The notes under the pieces are model-generated. The model ran no database searches and was not told the origin of the DNA. It was given only the letters and a program-made list of their open reading frames with translations. A stretch of 64,000 nt of DNA from Balanoglossus misakiensis (Eukaryota; Hemichordata), in contig CM082591.2 of the NCBI GenBank assembly GCA_040954595.2, positions 10,726,001-10,790,000 of the forward strand. Reading direction: 5' to 3'. Shown piece after piece: positions 22,727 to 35,057 of the stretch. The first letter of the stretch is position 1. The number at the start of each line of letters is the position of its first letter. The position numbers and the translations under genes are program-made.

Positions 22727-24967
22727 AAAACTTTCTCATGCGCATAGGTCTATCGTGTGTTCTGCGCATCACAACAGATTTCCTCAAATAAACGAGGGTG
22801 TGTTTGGAAGCAACCATGGAAACTTTAGAACTATCCGTCGATCTACAGAGTTTAGTGGAAAACTTTCTCAGGTGCATAGACCTATCATGTGTTCTGCCGA
22901 CACAACAGAATTTTGTAAACAAACGAGGCTGTGTTTGGAAGCAACCATGGAAAATTTAGAACTATCCGTCGATCTACAGAGTCTAGTGGAAAACTTTTTT
23001 ATCCTCATAGGCCTATCATGTGTTCTGCGCATCACAACAGAATTTTGTAAACAAACGAGGCTGTGTTTGGAAGCAACCATGGAAACTTTAGAACTATCCG
23101 TCGATCTGCAGAGTGTAGTGGAAAACTTTCTTATGCGGATAGACCTATCATGTGTTCTGCGCATCACAACAGAATTTTGTAAACAAACGAGGCTGTGTTT
23201 GGAAGCAACCATGGAAACTTTAGAACTATCCGTCGATCTACAGAGTCTAGTGGAAAACTTTTTTATCCTCATAGGCCTATCATGTGTTCTGCGCATCACA
23301 ACAGAATTTTGTAAACAAACGAGGCTGTGTTTGGAAGCAACAATGGAAACTTTAGAACTATCCGTCGATCTACCGAGTCTATCAGAAAACTTTCTCATGC
23401 GCATAGGTCTATCGTGTGTTCTGCGCATCACAACAGAATTTTGTAAACAAACGAGGCTGTGTTTGGAAGCAACCATGGAAACTTTAGAACTATCCGTCGA
23501 TCTACAGAGTCTAGTGGAAAACTTTCTTATGTGCATAGGTCTATCATGTGTTCTGCGCATCACAACATAATTTTTTAAACAATCGAGGCTGTGTTTGGAA
23601 GCAACCATGGAAACTTTAGAACTATCCGTCGATCTACAGAGTGTAGTGGAAAAATTTCTTATGCGCATAGGCCTATCATGTGTTCTGTGCATCACAACAG
23701 AATTGGGTAAATAAACGAGGGTGTGTTTGGAAGCAACCATGGAAACTTTAGAACTATCCGTCGATCGACAGATTCTAGTGGAAAACTTTTTTATGCGCAT
23801 AGACCTATCATGTGTTCTGCGCATCACAACAGAATTTTGTAAACAAACGAGGCTGTGTTTGGAAGCAACCATGGAAACTTTAGAACTATCCGTCGATCTA
23901 CAGAGTCTAGTGGAAAACTTTCTCATCCTCATAGACCTATCATGTGTTCTGCGCAACACAACATAATTTTGTAAACAAACGAGGCTGTGTTTGGAAGCAA
24001 CCATGGAAACTTTAGAACTATCCGTCGATCTACAGAGTCCAGTGGAAAACTTTCTTATCCTCATAGACCTATCATGTGTTCTGCGCATCACAACAGAATT
24101 TTGTAAACAAACGAGGCTGTGTTTGGAAGCAACCATGGAACTTTAGAACTATCCGTCGATCTACAGAGTCTAGTGGAAAACTTTCTCATCCTCATAGACC
24201 TATCATGTGTTCTGCACATCACAACATAATTTTGTAAACAAACGAGGCTGTGTTTGGAAGCAACCATGGAAACTTTAGAACTATCCGTCGATCTACAGAG
24301 TCTATACTAGTGGAAAACTTTCTTATGAGCATAGGCCTATCATGTGTTCTGCGCATCACAACAGATTTCCTTAAATAAACGAGGCTGTGTTTGGAAGCAT
24401 CCATGGAAATTTTAGAACTATCCGTCGATCTACCGAGTCTATCAGAAAACTTTCTCATGCGCATAGGTCTATCGTGTGTTCTGCGCATCACAACAGATTT
24501 CCTCAAATAAACGAGGCTGTGTTTGGAAGCAACCATGGAAACTTTAGAACTATCCGTCGTTCTACAGAGTCTAGAGGAAAACTTCCTTATGCGCATAGGC
24601 CAATCATGTGTTCTGCGCATCACAACATAATTTTGTAAACAAACGAGGCTGTGTTTGGAAGCAACCATGGAAATTTTAGAACTATCCGTCGATCTACAGA
24701 GTCTAGTGGAAAACTTTCTTATCCTCATAGACCTATCATGTGTTCTGCGCATCACAACAGAATTTTGTAAACAAACGAGGCTGTGTTTGGAAGCAACCAT
24801 GGAAACTTTAGAACTATCCGTCGATCTACAGAGTCTAGTGGAAAACTTTCTCATCCTCATAGCCCTATCATGTGTTCTGCGCATCACAACAGAATTTTGT
24901 AAACAAACGAGGCTGTGTTTGGAAGCAATCATGGAAACTTTAGAACTATCCGTCGATCTACAGAGTC
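22584..24967 (+). repeat. Higher-order unit B1, 2384 bp
   Basis: The unit is measured from one TATACTAG insertion marker to its counterpart at 24,968. It contains CTACCGAGTCTATCAG, CTTTCTCAGGTGC, GGAAAATTTAG, CAGATTCTAGTGG and CATGGAACTTTAG variants in order. A 1-bp loss (CTGCCGACACAACAG at about 22,895) sets it apart from later units. Its last part carries a second +5 monomer at 24,303. Confidence 0.82.
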
Positions 24968-26556
24968 TATACTAGTTGAAAACTTTCTTATGCGCATAGG
25001 CCTATCATGTGTTCTGCGCATCACAACAGATTTCCTTAAATAAACGAGGCTGTGTTTGGAAGCATCCATGGAAATTTTAGAACTATCCGTCGATCTACCG
25101 AGTCTATCAGAAAACTTTCTCATGCGCATAGGTCTATCGTGTGTTCTGCGCATCACAACAGATTTCCTCAAATAAACGAGGGTGTGTTTGGAAGCAACCA
25201 TGGAAACTTTAGAACTATCCGTCGATCTACAGAGTTTAGTGGAAAACTTTCTCAGGTGCATAGACCTATCATGTGTTCTGCGCATCACAACAGAATTTTG
25301 TAAACAAACGAGGCTGTGTTTGGAAGCAACCATGGAAAATTTAGAACTATCCGTCGATCTACAGAGTCTAGTGGAAAACTTTTTTATCCTCATAGGCCTA
25401 TCATGTGTTCTGCGCATCACAACAGAATTTTGTAAACAAACGAGGCTGTGTTTGGAAGCAACCATGGAAACTTTAGAACTATCCGTCGATCTGCAGAGTC
25501 TAGTGGAAAACTTTCTTATGCGGATAGACCTATCATGTGTTCTGCGCATCACAACAGAATTTTGTAAACAAACGAGGCTGTGTTTGGAAGCAACCATGGA
25601 AACTTTAGAACTATCCGTCGATCTACAGAGTCTAGTGGAAAACTTTTTTATCCTCATAGGCCTATCATGTGTTCTGCGCATCACAACAGAATTTTGTAAA
25701 CAAACGAGGCTGTGTTTGGAAGCAACAATGGAAACTTTAGAACTATCCGTCGATCTACCGAGTCTATCAGAAAACTTTCTCATGCGCATAGGTCTATCGT
25801 GTGTTCTGCGCATCACAACAGAATTTTGTAAACAAACGAGGCTGTGTTTGGAAGCAACCATGGAAACTTTAGAACTATCCGTCGATCTACAGAGTCTAGT
25901 GGAAAACTTTCTTATGTGCATAGGTCTATCATGTGTTCTGCGCATCACAACATAATTTTTTAAACAATCGAGGCTGTGTTTGGAAGCAACCATGGAAACT
26001 TTAGAACTATCCGTCGATCTACAGAGTGTAGTGGAAAAATTTCTTATGCGCATAGGCCTATCATGTGTTCTGTGCATCACAACAGAATTCGGTAAATAAA
26101 CGAGGGTGTGTTTGGAAGCAACCATGGAAACTTTAGAACTATCCGTCGATCGACAGATTCTAGTGGAAAACTTTTTTATGCGCATAGACCTATCATGTGT
26201 TCTGCGCATCACAACAGAATTTTGTAAACAAACGAGGCTGTGTTTGGAAGCAACCATGGAAACTTTAGAACTATCCGTCGATCTACAGAGTCTAGTGGAA
26301 AACTTTCTTATCCTCATAGACCTATCATGTGTTCTGCGCATCACAACAGAATTTTGTAAACAAACGAGGCTGTGTTTGGAAGCAACCATGGAAACTTTAG
26401 AACTATCCGTCGATCTACAGAGTCTAGTGGAAAACTTTCTCATCCTCATAGACCTATCATGTGTTCTGCGCATCACAACAGAATTTTGTAAACAAACGAG
26501 GCTGTGTTTGGAAGCAATCATGGAAACTTTAGAACTATCCGTCGATCTACAGAGTC
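24968..26556 (+). repeat. Higher-order unit B2, 1589 bp
   Basis: The variant order starting from the +5 monomer is the same as in 22,584-24,967, with a marker-to-marker length of 12 x 132 + 5. It is shorter than B1 because the CATGGAACTTTAG, TATGAGCATAG and second +5 monomers are absent. CTAGTTGAAAAC at its start is a private variant. Confidence 0.82.
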
Positions 26557-28277
26557 TATACTAGTGGAAAACTTTCTTATGCGCATAGGCCTATCATGTG
26601 TTCTGCGCATCACAACAGATTTCCTTAAATAAACGAGGCTGTGTTTGGAAGCATCCATGGAAATTTTAGAACTATCCGTCGATCTACCGAGTCTATCAGA
26701 AAACTTTCTCATGCGCATAGGTCTATCGTGTGTTCTGCGCATCACAACAGATTTCCTCAAATAAACGAGGGTGTGTTTGGAAGCAACCATGGAAACTTTA
26801 GAACTATCCGTCGATCTACAGAGTTTAGTGGAAAACTTTCTCAGGTGCATAGACCTATCATGTGTTCTGCGCATCACAACAGAATTTTGTAAACAAACGA
26901 GGCTGTGTTTGGAAGCAACCATGGAAAATTTAGAACTATCCGTCGATCTACAGAGTCTAGTGGAAAACTGTTTTATCCTCATAGGCCTATCATGTGTTCT
27001 GCGCATCACAACAGAATTTTGTAAACAAACGAGGCTGTGTTTGGAAGCAACCATGGAAACTTTAGAACTATCCGTCGATCTGCAGAGTCTAGTGGAAAAC
27101 TTTCTTATGCGGATAGACCTATCATGTGTTCTGCGCATCACAACAGAATTTTGTAAACAAACGAGGCTGTGTTTGGAAGCAACCATGGAAACTTTAGAAC
27201 TATCCGTCGATCTACAGAGTCTAGTGGAAAACTTTTTTATCCTCATAGGCCTATCATGTGTTCTGCGCATCACAACAGAATTTTGTAAACAAACGAGGCT
27301 GTGTTTGGAAGCAACAATGGAAACTTTAGAACTATCCGTCGATCTACCGAGTCTATCAGAAAACTTTCTCATGCGCATAGGTCTATCATGTGTTCTGCGC
27401 ATCACAACAGAATTTTGTAAACAAACGAGGCTGTGTTTGGAAGCAACCATGGAAACTTTAGAACTATCCGTCGATCTACAGAGTCCAGTGGAAAACTTTA
27501 TTATCCTCATAGGCTTATCATGTGTTCTGCGCATCACAACAGACTTTTGTAAACAAACGAGGCTGTGTTTGGAAGCATCCATGGAAATTTTAGAACTATC
27601 CGTCGATCTACAGAGTCTAGTGGAAAACTTTCTCATGCGCATAGACCTATCATGTGTTCTGCGCATCACAACAGATTTCCTCAAATAAACGAGGCTGTGT
27701 TTGGAAGCAACCATGGAAACTTTAGAACTATCCGTCGATCTACAGAGTCTAGTGGAAAACTTTCTTATCCTCATAGACCTATCATGTGTTCTGTGCATCA
27801 CAACAGAATTCGGAAAATAAACGAGGGTGTGTTTGGAAGCAAACATGGAAACTTTAGAACTATCCGTCGATCTACAGAGTCCAGTGGAAAACTTTCTTAT
27901 CCTCATAGACCTATCATGTGTTCTGCGCATCACAACAGAATTTTGTAAACAAACGAGGCTGTGTTTGGAAGCAACCATGGAAACTTTAGAACTATCCGTC
28001 GATCGACAGAGTCTAGTGGAAAACTTTCTTATCCTCATAGGCCTATCATGTGTTCTGCGCATCACAACAGAATTTTGTAAACAAACGAGGCTGTGTTTGG
28101 AAGCAACCATGGAAACTTTAGAACTATCCGTCGATCTACAGAGTCTAGTGGAAAACTTTCTCATCCTCATAGACCTATCATGTGTTCTGCGCATCACAAC
28201 AGAATTTTGTAAACAAACGAGGCTGTGTTTGGAAGCAATCATGGAAACTTTAGAACTATCCGTCGATCTACAGAGTC
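26557..28277 (+). repeat. Higher-order unit B3, 1721 bp
   Basis: The marker-to-marker length is 13 x 132 + 5. Its first half matches B2; the second half has a different set of monomers (GAGTCCAGTGGAAAACTTTATTATCC, CACAACAGACTTTTG, AATTCGGAAAATAAACG). It is copied almost unchanged at 28,278 on. Confidence 0.82.
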
Positions 28278-30658
28278 TATACTAGTGGAAAACTTTCTTA
28301 TGCGCATAGGCCTATCATGTGTTCTGCGCATCACAACAGATTTCCTTAAATAAACGAGGCTGTGTTTGGAAGCATCCATGGAAATTTTAGAACTATCCGT
28401 CGATCTACCGAGTCTATCAGAAAACTTTCTCATGCGCATAGGTCTATCGTGTGTTCTGCGCATCACAACAGATTTCCTCAAATAAACGAGGGTGTGTTTG
28501 GAAGCAACCATGGAAACTTTAGAACTATCCGTCGATCTACAGAGTTTAGTGGAAAACTTTCTCAGGTGCATTGACCTATCATGTGTTCTGCGCATCACAA
28601 CAGAATTTTGTAAACAAACGAGGCTGTGTTTGGAAGCAACCATGGAAAATTTAGAACTATCCGTCGATCTACAGAGTCTAGTGGAAAACTTTTTTATCCT
28701 CATAGGCCTATCATGTGTTCTGCGCATCACAACAGAATTTTGTAAACAAACGAGGCTGTGTTTGGAAGCAACCATGGAAACTTTAGAACTATCCGTCGAT
28801 CTGCAGAGTCTAGTGGAAAACTTTCTTATGCGGATAGACCTATCATGTGTTCTGCGCATCACAACAGAATTTTGTAAACAAACGAGGCTGTGTTTGGAAG
28901 CAACCATGGAAACTTTAGAACTATCCGTCGATCTACAGAGTCTAGTGGAAAACTTTTTTATCCTCATAGGCCTATCATGTGTTCTGCGCATCACAACAGA
29001 ATTTTGTAAACAAACGAGGCTGTGTTTGGAAGCAACAATGGAAACTTTAGAACTATCCGTCGATCTACCGAGTCTATCAGAAAACTTTCTCATGCGCATA
29101 GGTCTATCGTGTGTTCTGCGCATCACAACAGAATTTTGTAAACAAACGAGGCTGTGTTTGGAAGCAACCATGGAAACTTTAGAACTATCCGTCGATCTAC
29201 AGAGTCCAGTGGAAAACTTTATTATCCTCATAGGCTTATCATGTGTTCTGCGCATCACAACAGACTTTTGTAAACAAACGAGGCTGTGTTTGGAAGCATC
29301 CATGGAAATTTTAGAACTATCCGTCGATCTACAGAGTCTAGTGGAAAACTTTCTCATGCGCATAGACCTATCATGTGTTCTGCGCATCACAACAGATTTC
29401 CTCAAATAAACGAGGCTGTGTTTGGAAGCAACCATGGAAACTTTAGAACTATCCGTCGATCTACAGAGTCTAGTGGAAAACTTTCTTATCCTCATAGACC
29501 TATCATGTGTTCTGTGCATCACAACAGAATTCGGTAAATAAACGAGGGTGTGTTTGGAAGCAAACATGGAAACTTTAGAACTATCCGTCGATCTACAGAG
29601 TCCAGTGGAAAACTTTCTTATCCTCATAGACCTATCATGTGTTCTGCGCATCACAACAGAATTTTGTAAACAAACGAGGCTGTGTTTGGAAGCAACCATG
29701 GAAACTTTAGAACTATCCGTCGATCGACAGAGTCTAGTGGAAAACTTTCTTATCCTCATAGGCCTATCATGTGTTCTGCGCATCACAACAGAATTTTGTA
29801 AACAAACGAGGCTGTGTTTGGAAGCAACCATGGAAACTTTAGAACTATCCGTCGATCTACAGAGTCTAGTGGAAAACTTTTTTATCCTCATAGGCCTATC
29901 ATGTGTTCTGCGCATCACAACAGAATTTTGTAAACAAACGAGGCTGTGTTTGGAAGCAACAATGGAAACTTTAGAACTATCCGTCGATCTACCGAGTCTA
30001 TCAGAAAACTTTCTCATGCGCATAGGTCTATCGTGTGTTCTGCGCATCACAACAGAATTTTGTAAACAAACGAGGCTGTGTTTGGAAGCAACCATGGAAA
30101 CTTTAGAACTATCCGTCGATCTACAGAGTCTAGTGGAAAACTTTCTTATGTGCATAGGTCTATCATGTGTTCTGCGCATCACAACATAATTTTTTAAACA
30201 ATCGAGGCTGTGTTTGGAAGCAACCATGGAAACTTTAGAACTATCCGTCGATCTACAGAGTGTAGTGGAAAAATTTCTTATGCGCATAGGCCTATCATGT
30301 GTTCTGTGCATCACAACAGAATTCGGTAAATAAACGAGAGTGTGTTTGGAAGCAACCATGGAAACTTTAGAACTATCCGTCGATCGACAGATTCTAGTGG
30401 AAAACTTTCTTATGCGCATAGACCTATCATGTGTTCTGCGCATCACAACAGAATTTTGTAAACAAACGAGGCTGTGTTTGGAAGCAACCATGGAAACTTT
30501 AGAACTATCCGTCGATCTACAGAGTCTAGTGGAAAACTTTCTCATCCTCATAGACCTATCATGTGTTCTGCGCATCACAACAGAATTTTGTAAACAAACG
30601 AGGCTGTGTTTGGAAGCAATCATGGAAACTTTAGAACTATCCGTCGATCTACAGAGTC
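28278..30658 (+). repeat. Higher-order unit B4, 2381 bp
   Basis: The marker-to-marker length is 18 x 132 + 5. The first part matches B3 with a 1721-bp offset, including the GACTTTTG and TATTATCC variants. It then resumes the B2-type ending (CTTATGTGCATAGG, CAGATTCTAGTGG). The unit is therefore a B3-B2 mosaic, as expected from unequal exchange between units of different length. Confidence 0.8.
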
Positions 30659-32545
30659 TATACTAGTGGAAAACTTTCTTATGCGCATAGGCCTATCATG
30701 TGTTCTGCGCATCACAACAGATTTCCTTAAATAAACGAGGCTGTGTTTGGAAGCATCCATGGAAATTTTAGAACTATCCGTCGATCTACCGAGTCTATCA
30801 GAAAACTTTCTCATGCGCATAGGTCTATCGTGTGTTCTGCGCATCACAACAGATTTCCTCAAATAAACGAGGGTGTGTTTGGAAGCAACCATGGAAACTT
30901 TAGAACTATCCGTCGATCTACAGAGTCTAGTGGAAAACTTTCTTATCCTCATAGACCTATCATGTGTTCTGCGCATCACAACAGAATTTTGTAAACAAAC
31001 GAGGCTGTGTTTGGAAGCAACCATGGAAACTTTAGAACTATCCGTCGATCTACAGAGTCTAGTGGAAAACTTTCTTATCCTCATAGACCTATCATGTGTT
31101 CTGCGCATCACAACAGAATTTTGTAAACAAACGAGGCTGTGTTTGGAAGCAACCATGGAACTTTAGAACTATCCGTCGATCTACAGAGTCTAGTGGAAAA
31201 CTTTCTCATCCTGATAGACCTATCATGTGTTCTGCACATCACAACATAATTTTGTAAACAAACGAGGCTGTGTTTGGAAGCAACCATGGAAACTTTAGAA
31301 CTATCCGTCGATCTACAGAGTCTATACTAGTGGAAAACTTTCTCATGCGCATAGGTCTATCGTGTGTTCTGCGCATCACAACAGATTTCCTCAAATAAAC
31401 GAGGGTGTGTTTGGAAGCATCCATGGAAATTTTAGAACTATCCGTCGATCTACCGAGTCTATCAGAAAACTTTCTCATGCGCATAGGTCTATCGTGTGTT
31501 CTGCGCATCACAACAGAATTTTGTAAACAAACGAGGCTGTGTTTGGAAGCAACAATGGAAACTTTAGAACTATCCGTCGATCTACGGAGTCTAGTGGAAA
31601 ACTTTCTTATGCGCATAGACCTATCATGTGTTCTGCGCATCACAACAGAATTTTGTAAACAAACGAGGCTGTGTTTGGAAGCAACCATTGAAACTTTAGA
31701 ACTATCCGTCGATCTACAGAGTCTAGTGGAAAACTTTCTTATGCGCATAGGCCTATCTATGTGTTCTGCGCATCACAAAAAAATTCGGTAAATAAACGAG
31801 GGTGTGTTTGGAAGCAACCATGGTAACTTTAGAACTATCCGTCGATCTACAGAGTCTAGTGGAAAACTTTCTTATGCGCATAGACCTATCATGTGTTCTG
31901 CGCATCACAACAGAATTTTGTAAACAAACGAGGCCGTGTTTGGAGGCAACCATGGAAACTTTAGAACTATCCGTCGATCTACAGAGTCTAGAGGAAAACT
32001 GTCTTATCCTCATAGGCCTATCATGTGTTCTGCGCATCACAACAGAATTTTGTAAACAAACGAGGCCGTGTTTGGAAGCAACTATGGAAACTTTAGAACT
32101 ATCCGTCGATCTACAGAGTCTAGAGGAAAACTTTCTTATCCTCATAGGCCTATCATGTGTTCTGCGCATCACAACAGAATTTTGTAAACAAACGAGGCCG
32201 TGTTTGGAAGCAACCATGGAAACTTTAGAACTATCCGTCGATCTACAGAGTCTAGTGGAAAACTTTCTTATGCGCATAGGCCTATCATGTGCTCTGCGCA
32301 TCACAACTGATTTCCTTAAATAACCGAGGCTGTGTTTGGAAGCATCCATGGAAATTTTAGAACTATCCGTCGATCTACCGAGTCTATCAGAAAACTTTCT
32401 CATGCGCATACGTCTATCGTGTGTTCTGCGCATCACAACAGATTTCCTCAAATAAACGAGGCTGTGTTTGGAAGCAACCATGGAAATTTTAGAACTATCT
32501 GTCGATCTACTGAGTCTAGTGGAAAACTTTCTTATGCGCATAGGC

Positions 32546-35057
32546 CTATCTATGTGTTCTGCGCATCACAAAAAAATTCGGTAAATAAACGAGGGTGTGT
32601 TTGGAAGCAACCATGGAAACTTTAGAACTATCCGTCGATCTACAGAGTCTAGTGGAAAACTTTCTTATGCGCATAGACCTATCATGTGTTCTGCGCATCA
32701 CAACAGAATTTTGTAAACAAACGAGGCCGTGTTTGGAAGCAACCATGGAAACGTTAGAACTATCCGTCGATCTACAGAGTCTAGAGGAAAACTTTCTTAT
32801 CCTCATAGGCCTATCATGTGTTCTGCGCATCACAACAGAATTTTGTAAACAAACGAGGCTGTGTTTGGAAGCAACCATGGAAACTTTAGAACTATCCGTC
32901 GATCTACAGAGTCTAGTGGAAAACTTTCTTATCCTCATAGGCCTATCATGTGCTCTGCGCATCACAACTGATTTCCTTAAATAACCGAGGCTGTGTTTGG
33001 AAGCATCCATGGAAATTTTAGAACTATCCGTCGATCTACCGAGTCTATCAGAAAACTTTCTCATGCGCATAGGTCTATCGTGTGTTCTGCGCATCACAAC
33101 AGATTTCCTCAAATAAACGAGGCTGTGTTCGGAAGCAACCATGGAAATTTTAGAACTATCCGTCGATCTACTGAGTCTAGTGGAAAACTTTCTTATGCGC
33201 ATAGGCCTATCTATGTGTTCTGCGCATCACAAAAAAATTCGGTAAATAAACGAGGGTGTGTTTGGAAGCAACCATGGTAACTTTAGAACTATCCGTCGAT
33301 CTACAGAGTCTAGTGGAAAACTTTCTTATGCGCATAGACCTATCATGTGTTCTGCGCATCACAACAGAATTTTGTAAACAAACGAGGCCGTGTTTGGAGG
33401 CAACCATGGAAACTTTAGAACTATCCGTCGATCTACAGAGTCTAGAGGAAAACTGTATTATCCTCATAGGCCTATCATGTGTTCTGCGCATCACAACAGA
33501 ATTTTGTAAACAAACGAGGCCGTGTTTGGAAGCAACTATGGAAACTTTAGAACTATCCGTCGATCTACAGAGTCTAGAGGAAAACTTTCTTATCCTCATA
33601 GGCCTATCATGTGTTCTGCGCATCACAACAGAATTTTGTAAACAAACGAGGCTGTGTTTGGAAGCAACCATGGAAACTTTAGAACTATACGTCGATCTAC
33701 AGAGTCTAGTGGAAAACTTTCTTATGCGCATAGGCCTATCTATGTGTTCTGCGCATCACAAAAGAATTCGGTAAATAAACGAGGGTGTGTTTGGAAGCAA
33801 CCATGGTAACTTTAGAACTATCCGTCGATCTACAGAGTCTAGTGGAAAACTTTCTTATGCGCATAGACCTATCATGTGTTCTGCGCATCACAACAGAATT
33901 TTGTAAACAAACGAGGCCGTGTTTGGAAGCAACCATGGAAACTTTAGAACTATCCGTCGATCTACAGAGTCTAGTGGAAAACTTTCTTATGCGCATAGAC
34001 CTATCATGTGTTCTGCGCATCACAACAGAATTTTGTAAACAAACGAGGCCGTGTTTGGAGGCAACCATGGAAACTTTAGAACTATCCGTCGATCTACAGA
34101 GTCTAGAGGAAAACTGTCTTATGCGCATAGGCCTATCTATGTGTTCTGCGCATCACAAAAAAATTCGGTAAATAAACGAGGGTGTGTTTGGAAGCAACCA
34201 TGGTAACTTTAGAACTATCCGTCGATCTACAGAGTCTAGTGGAAAACTTTCTTATGCGCATAGACCTATCATGTGTTCTGCGCATCACAACAGAATTTTG
34301 TAAACAAACGAGGCCGTGTTTGGAGGCAACCATGGAAACTTTAGAACTATCCGTCGATCTACAGAGTCTAGAGGAAAACTGTCTTATCCTCATAGGCCTA
34401 TCATGTGTTCTGCGCATCACAACAGAATTTTGTAAACAAACGAGGCCGTGTTTGGAAGCAACTATGGAAACTTTAGAACTATCCGTCGATCTACAGAGTC
34501 TAGAGGAAAACTTTCTTATCCTCATAGGCCTATCATGTGTTCTGCGCATCACAACAGAATTTTGTAAACAAACGAGGCCGTGTTTGGAAGCAACCATGGA
34601 AACTTTAGAACTATCCGTCGATCTACAGAGTCTAGAGGAAAACTTTCTTATCCTCATAGGCCTATCATGTGTTCTGCGCATCACAACAGAATTTTGTAAA
34701 CAAACGAGGCTGTGTTTGGAAGCAACCATGGAAACTTTAGAACTATCCGTCGATCTACAGAGTCTAGTGGAAAACTTTCTTATGCGCATAGGCCTATCAT
34801 GTGCTCTGCGCATCACAACTGATTTCCTTAAATAACCGAGGCTGTGTTTGGAAGCATCCATGGAAATTTTAGAACTATCCGTCGATCTACCGAGTCTATC
34901 AGAAAACTTTCTCATGCGCATAGGTCTATCGTGTGTTCTGCGCATCACAACAGATTTCCTCAAATAAACGAGGCTGTGTTCGGAAGCAACCATGGAAATT
35001 TTAGAACTATCCGTCGATCTACTGAGTCTAGTGGAAAACTTTCTTATGCGCATAGGC
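32546..35057 (+). repeat. Higher-order unit C1, 2512 bp
   Basis: This unit repeats at 35,058-37,569 at a constant offset of 2512 bp (19 x 132 + 4; the four extra bases are CCTATCTATGTG insertions). Point differences between the copies include CTATACGTCG against CTATCCGTCG (about 33,688) and AACTGTATTATCC against AACTGTCTTATCC (about 33,453). Confidence 0.87.

Larger units (their letters stand above)
14190..31390 (+). repeat. Satellite zone B
   Basis: This stretch holds about 130 monomers. It is marked by monomers with TCTATACTAGTGG in place of TCTAGTGG (+5 bp, TATAC box starting at 17,832, 20,071, 20,736, 21,919, 22,584, 24,303, 24,968, 26,557, 28,278, 30,659 and 31,323), by CTACCGAGTCTATCAG monomers, by GATTTCCTTAAATAAACG and by the 1-bp deletion CATGGAACTTTAG. 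The first monomers after the LINE still resemble zone A: the GAGTTTACAGAAAAC variant at about 14,615 also occurs at about 11,796, 13 monomers away once the insertion is subtracted. The zone edge is gradual and placed by eye. There is no gene in it. Confidence 0.85.
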
